DNA of 60,360 bases from Hyphomicrobiales bacterium (GCA_900470775.1 UCBZ01000057.1:1-60360); one strand, 5' to 3'; shown: positions 28,526-37,323, counted from the stretch's first letter. The notes: a model not told the origin generated them from the sequence alone. Translations and numbers: made by a program.

Positions 28526-29749
28526 TCAGCCCGCCAGCGATGCGTCGGACACCTCGTCCTGGTCCAGCATCAGCCGGGCGCGGGCTGAGAGCTTCTCGGT
28601 CTCGCTCTTGAGCTGGCCGCAGGCGGCCAGGATGTCGCGCCCACGCGGGGTCCGCACCGGCGAGGCGTAGCCGGCCTTGAAGACGACCTCGGAGAAACGC
28701 TCGATCCGGTCCCACTCCGAGCACTCGTATTTCGTGCCGGGCCAGGGATTGAACGGGATCAGGTTGATCTTGGCGGGAATGCCCTTGAGCAGACGCACCA
28801 GCTCGCGCGCCTCGGAATCGCTGTCGTTCACGCCCTTCAGCATGACGTACTCAAACGTGATCCGTTTCGCGTTCGAGACGCCCGGATAGGTCCGGCAGGC
28901 CTCGAGCAAATCCGCAATCGGGTATTTCTTGTTCAGCGGCACGAGCTCGTTGCGCAGATCGTCGCGCACCGCATGCAGCGAGATCGCCAGCATCGTGCTC
29001 ATCTGCGAGCCCAGCGGGCCGATCTGCGGCACGACGCCCGAGGTCGAGACGGTGATGCGGCGGCGCCCGAGCGAGAGCCCCTCATTGTCCGAGATGACGT
29101 CGATGGCATCGCGCACGCCGTCGAAATTGTAGAGCGGCTCGCCCATGCCCATGAAGACGATGTTGGAGACGAAACGCCCACCATCATTGGGCACGAAGGC
29201 ACCGCCGGGCGCGATCCGGCCCGGAAAATCGCCGAGCCGGTCGCGCGCCACCATCAACTGCGCAACGATCTCTTCCGTCGTCAGGTTGCGCACCAGGCGC
29301 TGCGTGCCGGTGTGGCAGAAGGTGCAGGTCAACGTGCAGCCGACCTGGCTGGAGACGCAAAGCGTGCCGCGATCGACCTCGGGGATATAGACGCATTCGA
29401 TCTCGGCGCCGCGGTCGCGCGGGCCGGTCGGGGCCATGCGGATCAGCCATTTGCGGGTGCCGTCGGTGGATATCTGTTCGGCCGTGACCTCGGGCAGGTC
29501 GAGCGTGAAGCGTTCAGCCAGCGCCGATCGCAGCGCCTTCCCGATCGTGGTCATCTGCGCGAAATCGCGCACGCCGTAGTGATAGATCCAGTTCCAGAGC
29601 TGGCCGACGCGCATGCGCCGTTCCTTCTCGGGCACGCCGATCTCGGCCAGCGCCTCGGCCAGGCCGGCGCGCGTGCGCCCGACCAGCGACAGGCGCTGCA
29701 AAACGGGTTCGGCCGCTGGCGCGGCGGGTTCTAGAACGGAGAGGGTCAT
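28526..29749 (-). CDS. rlmN: dual-specificity 23S rRNA (A2503) / tRNA (A37) C2-methyltransferase RlmN
   Basis: RlmN is a radical-SAM enzyme that methylates A2503 of 23S rRNA and A37 of some tRNAs, improving decoding accuracy. The 407-residue protein shows the radical-SAM cysteines C138, C142 and C145 (CTLTCTFC), the GMGEPLYNFD loop, and the catalytic C-terminal cysteine in DILAACGQL. The N-terminal HhH-like accessory domain (LWNWIYHYGVRDF) is present. A small membrane gene follows, and ialB lies upstream beyond an inverted repeat. Confidence 0.95.
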   Translation of the reverse strand: MTLSVLEPAAPAAEPVLQRLSLVGRTRAGLAEALAEIGVPEKERRMRVGQLWNWIYHYGVRDFAQMTTIGKALRSALAERFTLDLPEVTAEQISTDGTRKWLIRMAPTGPRDRGAEIECVYIPEVDRGTLCVSSQVGCTLTCTFCHTGTQRLVRNLTTEEIVAQLMVARDRLGDFPGRIAPGGAFVPNDGGRFVSNIVFMGMGEPLYNFDGVRDAIDVISDNEGLSLGRRRITVSTSGVVPQIGPLGSQMSTMLAISLHAVRDDLRNELVPLNKKYPIADLLEACRTYPGVSNAKRITFEYVMLKGVNDSDSEARELVRLLKGIPAKINLIPFNPWPGTKYECSEWDRIERFSEVVFKAGYASPVRTPRGRDILAACGQLKSETEKLSARARLMLDQDEVSDASLAG

Positions 29750-29861
29750 CGGAACTCTGGCTCGGGTCGGGCGTCAAAGGCCCGAATGGCTGCGGCTCAT
29801 AGCACGAGAAAGCCCAGCCGCGAAATCATGGCCGCAGATTGCACAACGCAGGACGGCGAAT

Positions 29862-29980
29862 GGAATTCGCGAGCGTGAGCCGGCTGGCGTGACGGACGAG
29901 AACCGGAGCGGAGCGGACACCAGTCCGTGAACACCGGAAGCGCAGAAAGCCGCGTCAGACGGCTCACGCTCGCGAATTCC
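29862..29980. repeat. 20-base perfect inverted repeat with 79-base loop
   Basis: GGAATTCGCGAGCGTGAGCC (29862-29881) is exactly complementary to 29961-29980. The loop holds a small hairpin (CGGA/TCCG, near 29912-29925). The structure lies just after the ialB stop and about 110 bases before rlmN on the transcribed minus strand. It could be a terminator-like structure, an RNA processing site or the ends of a small mobile remnant. Confidence 0.6.
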
Positions 29981-29989
29981 GGCACCGTC

Positions 29990-30604
29990 CTATTTGCAGG
30001 CGTCTTCGGCGCGTTTGACGGCCTGATTCATGCCCGCGAGCGAATATTTGTCGGCCGTCGCATTGCCGCGCTTCGACGTACCTTTGATCTCCAGCGCCGA
30101 GCCCTTGCGCAGCGAATCCAGCATGCGCGGCTCCTCGGCGGGGTTCTTCAGCCACATGTTCTGGCCTTTGGCGACCAGCGCGAAGCGCTCCGTGCCAATG
30201 ATCGCCTGATGCTCGACATCTTCCTTGAGGTCGAAATTCAGCACGAAGCTGATCTCGTTACGCACGCCCTCGGTCGGGCGCGTGGCGACGAAGAGCAGGC
30301 CTTCGACATCCTTGAGATTGGCCGGCAGCCGGCTTTCGGCCTTCGACAGCGCGTAGCAGACCTTGGCGCGGCCCTGCTGCGAGGAGAAGGCCTGCCATTT
30401 TCCGGCAGTCTCGAGCAGCATGGCCTGGCCCTGGCCGGCGGCCGCGGGGGTGGCCGCAGCGGCTGCCGCTGCGGGGCGCGGCTTCTGCTGCGCCATGGCG
30501 GCCATGGGCGACAAAGCGAGACCGGTACAGCCTGCCAGCATGGCGAGGAGGACTGTCGGGCGGGGCGAGGCGGTGACGCCGGAGCGGAGAGACGAGATGA
30601 TCAT
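29990..30604 (-). CDS. IalB-family (invasion-associated locus B) periplasmic protein
   Basis: The 204-residue product has a Sec-type signal (LLAMLAGCTGLALSPMAAMA, then AQQKP), an alanine/proline-rich linker (residues 40-60) and an IalB-like beta domain containing AKVCYALSKAES, LLFVATRP and FVLNFDLKEDV. IalB of Bartonella is linked to erythrocyte invasion, but homologues are widespread in free-living Hyphomicrobiales, so a pathogenic role is not implied. It precedes rlmN on the same strand, separated by a long inverted repeat. Confidence 0.82.
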   Translation of the reverse strand: MIISSLRSGVTASPRPTVLLAMLAGCTGLALSPMAAMAQQKPRPAAAAAAATPAAAGQGQAMLLETAGKWQAFSSQQGRAKVCYALSKAESRLPANLKDVEGLLFVATRPTEGVRNEISFVLNFDLKEDVEHQAIIGTERFALVAKGQNMWLKNPAEEPRMLDSLRKGSALEIKGTSKRGNATADKYSLAGMNQAVKRAEDACK

Positions 30605-30802
30605 GGACCGCCATCAGTCATTAAAAATCTTAACACTGCCTTTACCACCCGTTGACGGGCGTGATGGCGCAAGCTCAGTGCATAGAGTGTCACGATCCTG
30701 GCGAAAATGCGAATGCCCGAGCCGGCCGCGAGGCCGTTTCGTTCGCCACGAACCCATGGCACATTCGGCTCCGCAACGAGGGTCGCGGCGGGTGAGGCAA
30801 CG

Positions 30803-31777
30803 ATGAGGGCATTGCTCTGCGAACGCCATGGGCCGGCCGAGACGCTGGTCATCCGCGACCTGCCCGAGCCGACGCCGGGCCCGGGCGAGATCGTGATCGC
30901 GGTGAAGGCGGCAGCGCTGAACTTCTTCGACACGCTCATCATCGAGAACCGTTACCAGACCAAGCCGGCCCTGCCCTTCTCGCCATCGGCCGAATGCGCC
31001 GGGACGGTCGCCGCGATCGGCGAGGGGGTCGCCGGCTGGCGGATCGGCGAGCGCGTCGCCGCCTGGCTGGGCTATGGCGCCGCGCGCGAGCAGGTCGTAG
31101 TCCCGGCCGAGGCCGCGGTGAAAATCCCCGGCGGCCTCGACGATGCCCAGGCGGCCGGCCTTTTCGTCACCTATGGCACGGCGATGCATGGGCTGATCCA
31201 GCGCGCTGGCCTCAAGGGCGGCGAGACGCTGGCGATCCTGGGCGCGGCCGGCGGCGCGGGTCTGGCGGCGGTCGAGATCGGGGCGCTGCTCGGTGCCCAT
31301 GTCATTGCCTGCGCTTCCTCGGCCGACAAGCTCGCACTCGCCCGCGAGCACGGCGCCCAGGAAGAAATCGATTACACGACCGAGGATATCAGGGCAGGCC
31401 TGCGCCGGCTGACCGAGGGACGCGGCGTGGATGTGCTCTACGACACGGTCGGTGGCGATCTGGCCGAGCCGGCCATCCGGTCCATGGCCTGGGAGGGGCG
31501 CTATCTTGTGGTCGGCTTCGCCGGCGGCGCGATTCCGAAGATTCCGCTCAACCTGCTGCTGCTGAAGGGCTGCGATCTGCGCGGCGTGTACTGGGGCGAT
31601 TTCGTCCAGCGTGAGCCGGCGGCCCAGCGCCGCAACATGGAGCGGCTGCTGGGCTGGGCGGCGGGCGGCCATATCCGCGCGCATGTCCATGCCGAAATCC
31701 CGCTGGAGCGCTGGGTCGAGGCCTATGCGCTGATCGGCGACCGCAAGGCCAAGGGCAAGGTCGTGCTGACGCTCTGA
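30803..31777 (+). CDS. NADPH:quinone oxidoreductase family protein
   Basis: This zinc-free medium-chain dehydrogenase/reductase has 324 residues. It has the N-terminal GroES-like domain (PGEIVIAVKAAALNFFDTLIIENRYQ region, about 28-53) and the NADPH loop LGAAGGAGLAAVEIG. The AEC-AGTV-AIGEGV stretch and C-terminal GDRKAKGKVVLTL are typical of the quinone oxidoreductase subgroup. No structural-zinc cysteines are seen. The start at 30803 (MRALLCERHGP, GAGG upstream) gives the normal length. It is divergent from ialB and has no obvious operon partners. Confidence 0.9.
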   Translation: MRALLCERHGPAETLVIRDLPEPTPGPGEIVIAVKAAALNFFDTLIIENRYQTKPALPFSPSAECAGTVAAIGEGVAGWRIGERVAAWLGYGAAREQVVVPAEAAVKIPGGLDDAQAAGLFVTYGTAMHGLIQRAGLKGGETLAILGAAGGAGLAAVEIGALLGAHVIACASSADKLALAREHGAQEEIDYTTEDIRAGLRRLTEGRGVDVLYDTVGGDLAEPAIRSMAWEGRYLVVGFAGGAIPKIPLNLLLLKGCDLRGVYWGDFVQREPAAQRRNMERLLGWAAGGHIRAHVHAEIPLERWVEAYALIGDRKAKGKVVLTL

Positions 31778-31785
31778 CCCAGCCC

Positions 31786-32160
31786 CTACAGTTCCGCCAT
31801 GGCCTTCTTCGCCCTCTCGCGATGCTCGACCGTGATCGACCCGGCGACAGCAGCCAACGCCGCCGCGAGCACCGCCGCATCGTCGGTGAATCCAAGGAAG
31901 GGCATGATGTCGGGCAAAGCATCAATCGGCAGCACGAAATAGCCCAGTGCGGCCAGCAGCGTCAGCCTAACGCGGCGCGGCGTCGCCGGATCGCGGGCGC
32001 AGATCCACGCCGCCAGCAGGTCTTCGGCGAAGGGGATGCGCTTGGCAACGCGCTTCAGCCGCCCGAGGAACTCGGAACCGAAACGTGCCTCGTCGCGCAG
32101 GCTCTTGCGGATCGCTGCCATCTCTTCCTCCGTGAAACGGGAGGTGAAACCGTCGCTCAT
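31786..32160 (-). CDS. YkvA/DUF1232 family membrane protein
   Basis: The 124-residue product has a charged N-terminal half (RFTEEEMAAIRKSLRDEARFG) and the DUF1232 core LLAALGYFVLPIDALPDIMPFLGFTDDAAVLAAALAAV region (about 70-108), with the LPIDALPD-FLGFTDD motif. DUF1232 proteins are small and membrane-associated with no defined role. An excellent ribosome site (AGGAGG) lies 8 bases before the ATG. It converges with the quinone oxidoreductase gene, stops 8 bases apart. Confidence 0.88.
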   Translation of the reverse strand: MSDGFTSRFTEEEMAAIRKSLRDEARFGSEFLGRLKRVAKRIPFAEDLLAAWICARDPATPRRVRLTLLAALGYFVLPIDALPDIMPFLGFTDDAAVLAAALAAVAGSITVEHRERAKKAMAEL

Positions 32161-32356
32161 CTCTGCCCCTCCTGAGGGCCGGTGGTGATGCCGCATGATT
32201 CCGCGATCGCAACCTACCCGCAATGTCGAAAGATGTGGCCTCGCGAGAAACCACGCACAAGAGGTCCGCCAAGCGGCGCACGAAGAATCCGGCTTGGAGC
32301 CGACGGGTCGGAGGCTTAAACGCGTCCATCGACCTTTCAGGATCAGGACAGGCCCA

Positions 32357-33142
32357 ATGCAGCTCGATTCCTCCATCGCCGCCATCGTCACAGGCGGCGC
32401 CTCGGGCCTCGGCGAGGCCACTGCACGCATGCTGGCGGGGCACGGCGTCAAGGTCGCGCTGTTCGACCTCAACGCCGAGCGCGGCGAACAGGTCGCAGCC
32501 GAGATCGGTGGCCTCTTTGTCGCCTGCGACGTGACCAGCGAGACCTCCGTCGATCAGGCCCTGGCGACGGCCCGCGCCGCTCAGGGCATCGCCCGGATTG
32601 TCGTCAACTGCGCCGGCATCGCGCCCGGCCGCCGCATCGTCTCGAAGAAGCGCGAGACCGGCGAGCTGATCGCGCATGACACGGCGCTGTTCGAGAAAGC
32701 CGTCGCGATCAACCTGACCGGGACCTTCCGCCTGATCGCGAAATCGGCCGCGGCGCTTGCCGGCCTCGACCCGGTCACAGTCGATGGCGGGCGCGGCGTC
32801 TTCATCTGCACCGCCTCGATCGCGGCCGAGGACGGCCAGATCGGCCAGGCCGCCTATGCCGCGTCAAAAGCCGGCGTCGCCGGCATGACCCTGCCGATCG
32901 CCCGCGAACTCGCCTCGGTTGGCATCCGCGTCATGACGATCATGCCCGGCCTGTTCGAGACGCCGATGTTCGACGGCCTGCCCGAGGAGGCGCGCGCCTC
33001 GCTCGCCGTCTCGGTGCCGCACCCCTCGCGGCTCGGCAAGCCGTCGGAATACGCGACGCTGGTCAAAAGCATCGTCGAGAACGACATGCTCAACGGCAGC
33101 GCGATCCGCCTCGACGGGGCGCTGCGCATGGCGCCGAAATAG
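32357..33142 (+). CDS. SDR family 3-hydroxyacyl-CoA dehydrogenase-like oxidoreductase
   Basis: The 261-residue protein is a classical SDR with the NAD loop VTGGASGLG (11-19), an acidic D37 after the second strand (NAD preference), NCAG (84-87) and catalytic S154, Y167 and K171. The pattern CTASIAAEDGQIGQAAYAAS and GLFETPMF resembles HSD17B10/FadB2-type 3-hydroxy(-2-methyl)acyl-CoA dehydrogenases, so a role in fatty or branched-chain acyl-CoA oxidation is likely. AGGA lies ahead of ATG 32357. A MORN-like small gene follows 11 bases later. Confidence 0.88.
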   Translation: MQLDSSIAAIVTGGASGLGEATARMLAGHGVKVALFDLNAERGEQVAAEIGGLFVACDVTSETSVDQALATARAAQGIARIVVNCAGIAPGRRIVSKKRETGELIAHDTALFEKAVAINLTGTFRLIAKSAAALAGLDPVTVDGGRGVFICTASIAAEDGQIGQAAYAASKAGVAGMTLPIARELASVGIRVMTIMPGLFETPMFDGLPEEARASLAVSVPHPSRLGKPSEYATLVKSIVENDMLNGSAIRLDGALRMAPK

Positions 33143-33153
33143 GAAGACCTGCG

Positions 33154-33381
33154 GTGGCTGACGCAGTCCCGTTCGAAAAGCTCCACAGGGACGGCAGCCT
33201 CTGGGCCAGGGGCCAGAAGCTCGACGGCGTGTTCACCGGCTACTGGGAGTGGTTTCGCAAGGACGGGACCAGACTGCGCTCGGGGCATTTCGACAAGGGC
33301 GAGCAGGTCGGCAAATGGACGACCTATGACGCGAAGGGCGAGCCTTACAAAGTCACGCGGATGCGCAATAGCGGGACCTGA
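33154..33381 (+). CDS. small MORN-repeat-like protein (YwqK type)
   Basis: The 75-residue product consists of short tandem strands: GSLWARGQKLDGVFTGYWEWF, RKDGTRLRSGHFDKGEQVGKWTTYDAKGEP. The G-x-W/Y-x2-F/Y-x3-G rhythm is that of MORN-like repeats. Annotation pipelines often call such proteins YwqK-family antitoxins, without strong evidence. The start is GTG 33154 with GGAAG about 9 bases ahead. It follows the SDR by 11 bases and converges with the RES toxin, 12 bases away. Function is unknown. Confidence 0.72.
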   Translation: MADAVPFEKLHRDGSLWARGQKLDGVFTGYWEWFRKDGTRLRSGHFDKGEQVGKWTTYDAKGEPYKVTRMRNSGT

Positions 33382-33393
33382 GCGCGGTATCCG

Positions 33394-34113
33394 CTACGCC
33401 TGCACGATCCGGTAGACCTCGCCGGCGCTGCGATCGCGATAGAGGTCCACCCGCTCGCCGTTCCAGTGATAGTCGAGATGCCGGCCCTGCACCGGGTTCG
33501 ACGCGCCGTCCGGATAGAACAGCCCGACGCATTCCCCGCCCGAGCGGCGCACGCTCGGATAGACCACGCCGTCGGAGCCCGCATCGCGCAGCAGGCTGCC
33601 CAGCGCCTGGCTTTGCGCGTAATCGGCCGGGTCGAGCATCGGGGCACCGGCCGCCCCCAGCCCGCGCAGATCATGCAGCGAGGCCGAGATGTCGAGCAAG
33701 ATCTCGCGGAACTGCGAGGTCCAGCCCGCCGGCTGCTTCGTGGCAGCCATGAAGCGGGCATGGTGATGCACCGTCTCGAACAGCGCCACCTCGAAGCTGT
33801 CGCCGGCATAGAGCACGCCGAAGCGCCCGGCGGAGAAGCGGCTCGGCCGGTCGGGACTGACATGGGTGAAGGGCGCCATCAGCCAGCTCGCGCCCGGGCC
33901 GGCGACGCGCCTGGCCGGGGGAACCAGATCGAGATTGCCGATCGCTTCCATCAGGCGCGGATTGGTCTTCTGCTCGGCGGCCAGCAGCAATGGCCAGTCG
34001 GCCGGATCGGCAATGTCCTCGAACAAATCGATCGGCGGGAACAGGCTGCGGATGATCCTGACCGCGCCCCGCCAGCCGATCTCGGCGACGGGGATACTAG
34101 TCGAGTCGATCAC
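33394..34113 (-). CDS. RES-domain toxin (NAD+ phosphorylase/glycohydrolase)
   Basis: RES toxins (MbcT/ParT class) deplete NAD+ or ADP-ribosylate targets and stop growth. The 239-residue protein has the family residues R92 (SRFSAGRFGVLYAGD), Y102, E113 (ALFETVHHH) and S187 (VVYPSVR), which gives the RES domain its name. It is at the long end for RES proteins, with about 60 extra N-terminal residues. The GTG start overlaps the antitoxin stop by four bases. The antitoxin gene precedes it, the usual order. Confidence 0.9.
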   Translation of the reverse strand: MIDSTSIPVAEIGWRGAVRIIRSLFPPIDLFEDIADPADWPLLLAAEQKTNPRLMEAIGNLDLVPPARRVAGPGASWLMAPFTHVSPDRPSRFSAGRFGVLYAGDSFEVALFETVHHHARFMAATKQPAGWTSQFREILLDISASLHDLRGLGAAGAPMLDPADYAQSQALGSLLRDAGSDGVVYPSVRRSGGECVGLFYPDGASNPVQGRHLDYHWNGERVDLYRDRSAGEVYRIVQA

Positions 34114-34523
34114 CAGCCGCCCCGCTCGTCGTCGAGATAGCGCCGGACCCGCATCAGATCGGTCAACTCGCCGCCGAGCATCACCTGCAGCGCTGAGCGC
34201 CCGGCAAAGACCGCGTTCGCCGCCTGGATCCAGTCATAGCCGCGCTGCGGCTCGCGGAAGATGATGCGCAGCGCCTTGTGAATGCCCATCAGGTTGGAGA
34301 GCCTGGCCTTGCCGTCGCGCGAGATCCGGCCGATTTGCCCGGCTTTCCAGCGGCCATAGCTGCGTGCCGGCAGGTCGAGCAGCATCGCGGCCTGCTCGTC
34401 GGTCAGGCGCCAGAGCCGGAACAGATTGACGGCGGCGCGGAACATCGCCGCCGCCTCGGGATCGGAAATCGGCTCTGGCAGGAAGTCGCGAGCCGTCGTA
34501 TCGACCTGCAGCAAGGCGCTCAT
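34110..34523 (-). CDS. Xre/MbcA/ParS-family antitoxin
   Basis: The 137-residue antitoxin partners the RES toxin. The N-terminal half is a helix-turn-helix-like region (AVNLFRLWRLTDEQAAMLLD, then RSYGRWKAGQIGRISRDGKARLSNLMGIHKALRIIF) matching the Xre-like MbcA DNA-binding domain. The C-terminal DUF2384 domain (YDWIQAANAVFAGRSALQVMLGGELTDLMRVRRYLD region, about 96-131) plugs the toxin active site. It overlaps the toxin gene by GTGA. Inverted repeats just ahead of its start suggest self-repression. Confidence 0.9.
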   Translation of the reverse strand: MSALLQVDTTARDFLPEPISDPEAAAMFRAAVNLFRLWRLTDEQAAMLLDLPARSYGRWKAGQIGRISRDGKARLSNLMGIHKALRIIFREPQRGYDWIQAANAVFAGRSALQVMLGGELTDLMRVRRYLDDERGGW

Positions 34524-34570
34524 GCGATCTCATCCATTTGGCATAAAATGGGAGAGATCGCGCCAAATGG
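34524..34570 (-). promoter_or_regulatory. two interleaved inverted repeats, probable RES-Xre operator
   Basis: CCATTTGGC (34534-34542) is exactly complementary to GCCAAATGG (34562-34570), and GCGATCTC (34524-34531) to GAGATCGC (34554-34561). Both pairs lie within 50 bases of the antitoxin start and overlap where its promoter must be; a TTGGCG is within the outer repeat. The spacing of about three helical turns suits two antitoxin dimers binding together. Confidence 0.6.
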
Positions 34571-34580
34571 CAAGAGTGAC

Positions 34581-35231
34581 CTATTCGGCTGCCTTCGCCG
34601 GCTTGATCTCGTGCTTCAGGATCAGCGGCGTCTGCGCCAGCGCGAACAGCATGGTCAGCGGCATCACGCCCCAGACCTTGAAGGCGACCCAGAAATCCTG
34701 GGTCTGCGTGCGCCAGACCACCTCGTTCAGCGCCGCCAGCACGAAGAAGAACAGGCCCCAGCGCAGGGTCAGCTTGCGCCAGCCCTCCTCGTCGAGCTGC
34801 AGCACCGTCTCCAGCACCAGCGCCAGCAGCGAGCGGCCGAAATACAAACCGCCCAGCAAAACGCAGCCGAACAGCGCGTTCACGATGGTCGGCTTCACCT
34901 TGATGAAGAAGGCATCGTCGAGCGCGATCGTCAGCCCGCCGAACACCGACACCACGACCGCATTGACGATCGCCATGCGCGGCAGGTAGCCCATCAGGAT
35001 TCGCGACAGCACGAGCGCCACCAGCGAGGCGACCATGAAGATGCCGGTCGCAACAAAGATGCGCCGGTCGCTCGCGACGCCGAACAGCCGGTCGCCATAG
35101 GAATTGGCGAAGAAGAAGATCGCCAGCGGCCCGAATTCGAGCGCCAGCTTCAAAATCGGGTGGACATTGCGCCGATGAAGCATCTTCTCCGTCACGGCCT
35201 CGGCCGTTTCGGCTCCGCTGTCGCTCGTCAT
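34581..35231 (-). CDS. ispZ: intracellular septation protein A (YciB/IspZ)
   Basis: This 216-residue polytopic membrane protein of the YciB/IspZ family is linked to cell-envelope integrity and septation. Five or six hydrophobic segments are seen, with the signatures LEFGPLAIFFFANSYGD near the N-terminus, LRWGLFFFVLAALNEVVWR and FWVAFKVWGVMPLTMLFA. Its start codon overlaps the ftsY stop by four bases (ATGA), so the two are translationally coupled, a common arrangement in Hyphomicrobiales. Confidence 0.93.
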   Translation of the reverse strand: MTSDSGAETAEAVTEKMLHRRNVHPILKLALEFGPLAIFFFANSYGDRLFGVASDRRIFVATGIFMVASLVALVLSRILMGYLPRMAIVNAVVVSVFGGLTIALDDAFFIKVKPTIVNALFGCVLLGGLYFGRSLLALVLETVLQLDEEGWRKLTLRWGLFFFVLAALNEVVWRTQTQDFWVAFKVWGVMPLTMLFALAQTPLILKHEIKPAKAAE

Positions 35232-36406
35232 GCCGCTTCTCCCAATCCAGATACAGCGCGGGCGAAGTCCTGGGCCGAGAACGGCTCCAGATCCTCGACG
35301 CTCTCGCCGACGCCGATGAAATGCACCGGCAGAGAAAATTTCGCGGCCAGCGCCACCAGGATGCCGCCGCGCGCCGTGCCGTCGAGCTTGGTCATCACCA
35401 GCCCGGTGACGCCGGCCGTCTCGCGGAAGGCCTCGACCTGGCTGACCGCGTTCTGGCCGACGGTCGCGTCCAGCACCAGCAGCGCCGCATGCGGCGCTTC
35501 GGGATCGAGCTTGCGGATGACGCGGACCACCTTGGCGAGTTCGTCCATCAGACCCGTCTTGTTCTGCAATCGCCCGGCGGTATCGACCAGCAGCACGTCA
35601 GTGCCGGCGGCCTTCGCCTTCTGCAGCGCCTCGAAGGCGAGCCCCGAGGCATCGGCGCCCTGGTTGCCGGAGACGACCTCCGCCCCGGTACGCTCGCCCC
35701 AGACCTTGAGCTGCTCGATCGCCGCCGCGCGGAAGGTATCTCCCGCTGCCAGCATCACGGATTTGCCCTCGGCCCTGAACTTGGCTGCGAGCTTGCCGAT
35801 CGTCGTCGTCTTGCCCGAGCCGTTGACCCCGACCATCAGGATCACGAACGGCTTTTTCGTGGCGTCGATGATGAGCGGCTGCGCCACCGGCGTCAGGATC
35901 GCCTCGACCTCGCGCGCCAGGATCGCCTTGACCTCGGCGGGCTCGATTTGCCGGTCGTAGCGGCCGTCGCCGACCGCCTTGGCGACGCGGGCTGCGGTGG
36001 CGAGGCCGAGATCAGCCTGGATCAGGATGTCCTCGAGGTCTTCCAGCGTGCCGGCATCGAGCTTGCGCTTGGTGAAGAGGTCGGTGATCCCGGTCGTCAG
36101 CGCCGACGAGGTCCGCGACAGGCCCTCGGTCAGCCGGCGCCACCAGCTCCGCTTCGGCTCGGGCGCTGCCACGGGCGCCACGATCACCGGCGCAGCCTGG
36201 ACCGGCGCGGGCTCCGGCATGGCGATCGGCAGCGGGCCGGCCTCGCCGCTCAGCAGTTCCGGCGCGATCGGCGCGTCCTCGAGCGGAGCCTCGGGCGGCA
36301 CCTCGGCAGGCACGGCCGGAACGGCGGGCGCAGGCGTATCGGGCTCCGGCTCAGTGCCGAACAATCTCGAAAAGAAGCCGCGCTTCTTTTGTTCGTTCTC
36401 GCTCAT
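35228..36406 (-). CDS. ftsY: signal recognition particle receptor FtsY
   Basis: FtsY is the SRP receptor GTPase that delivers ribosomes making membrane proteins to the SecYEG channel. The 392-residue protein has an acidic, proline-rich A domain (about 1-95), the helical N domain (WWRRLTEGLSRTSSALTTGI) and the G domain. G-domain motifs are GVNGSGKTTTIGKL (G1), DTFRAAA, DTAGRLQNK (G3), TKLDGTARGG (G4) and GVGE near the C-terminus. An ATG at 36409 is equally possible. It heads the ftsY-ispZ unit. Confidence 0.96.
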   Translation of the reverse strand: MSENEQKKRGFFSRLFGTEPEPDTPAPAVPAVPAEVPPEAPLEDAPIAPELLSGEAGPLPIAMPEPAPVQAAPVIVAPVAAPEPKRSWWRRLTEGLSRTSSALTTGITDLFTKRKLDAGTLEDLEDILIQADLGLATAARVAKAVGDGRYDRQIEPAEVKAILAREVEAILTPVAQPLIIDATKKPFVILMVGVNGSGKTTTIGKLAAKFRAEGKSVMLAAGDTFRAAAIEQLKVWGERTGAEVVSGNQGADASGLAFEALQKAKAAGTDVLLVDTAGRLQNKTGLMDELAKVVRVIRKLDPEAPHAALLVLDATVGQNAVSQVEAFRETAGVTGLVMTKLDGTARGGILVALAAKFSLPVHFIGVGESVEDLEPFSAQDFARAVSGLGEAA

Positions 36407-36478
36407 CATTCTTCCCGTGGCCTTGCCGCAGAGCGGCTCGTGCTTGCGCCGCACGGTGGCCTTCGTTAGCGCAATGCC

Positions 36479-37234
36479 ATGACCGCGCCCGACCGACCAG
36501 AGATTTCACAACCACGCGACGAGCCGCCGCTGCCGTTTCCGCTGCTCTATCGCGACGCGATGATGCTGGTCATCGACAAGCCGGCCGGGCTCCCCTCGCA
36601 TCGCGGACCCCAGGCCAAGCGCCGGATCATCCCGGTCCTGACCGACCATCTCGACGCACTGCGCTTCGGCCTGCCGCGCCGTCCCGAAGCCGCGCATCGG
36701 CTCGACAAGGACACCTCCGGCTGCCTGATCCTCGGCCGTCATCCCCGCGCCATGGCCGAGCTCAACCAGATGTTCCGCGACGGCAAGATCGACAAGACCT
36801 ATTGGGCGATCGTGCAGGGCAGCCCTGAATCCCATGTGGGCCTGATCGACCTCGCGCTCGGCAAGCGTGCGCCCGATCGCGGCTGGTGGATGAAGGTCGA
36901 TCCCGATGGCCTGCCCTCGCAGACGCGCTACCGGGTCATGGGACGCGGCACCGGCGAGACCGGCCCCCTCGCCTGGCTCGAACTCGAACCGCTGACCGGC
37001 CGCACGCATCAGCTTCGCGTCCATTGCGCCTCGTCCGGCTGGCCGATGCTCGGCGACGAAATCTATGGCGATGCACCGCGCGAGGGCGGCCCCGGCCTGC
37101 AGCTCCATGCGCGCGCCGTCACCGTCCCGCTCTACCGCAAGAAGCCGCCGATCCACGTCGAGGCGCCGCCGCCCGCGCATATGGAAGCAGCGTTGCGCGC
37201 TTGCGGCTGGGCACCAGCCTTAACCAGCCCCTAA
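36479..37234 (+). CDS. RluA-family pseudouridine synthase
   Basis: This enzyme isomerises uridine to pseudouridine in rRNA or tRNA. The 251-residue protein has the catalytic motif AAHRLDKDTSGCLILG with the essential Asp, the KTYWAIVQG strand, and the C-terminal LTGRTHQLRVHCASSGWPMLGDEIYG signature of the RluA family. There is no S4 RNA-binding domain, so it is closer to RluA/TruC than to RluC/RluD. The exact target base cannot be told. It is divergent from ftsY with about 70 bases between starts. Confidence 0.92.
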   Translation: MTAPDRPEISQPRDEPPLPFPLLYRDAMMLVIDKPAGLPSHRGPQAKRRIIPVLTDHLDALRFGLPRRPEAAHRLDKDTSGCLILGRHPRAMAELNQMFRDGKIDKTYWAIVQGSPESHVGLIDLALGKRAPDRGWWMKVDPDGLPSQTRYRVMGRGTGETGPLAWLELEPLTGRTHQLRVHCASSGWPMLGDEIYGDAPREGGPGLQLHARAVTVPLYRKKPPIHVEAPPPAHMEAALRACGWAPALTSP

Positions 37235-37323
37235 CGCAACCCGCGCGCCGCGCCGGGCGACCCGCAACGCTTCCCTAAGACGGCTCTGCTAGAGGCTGGT
37301 CTCCCATCGCGCGGACGAGGCCA

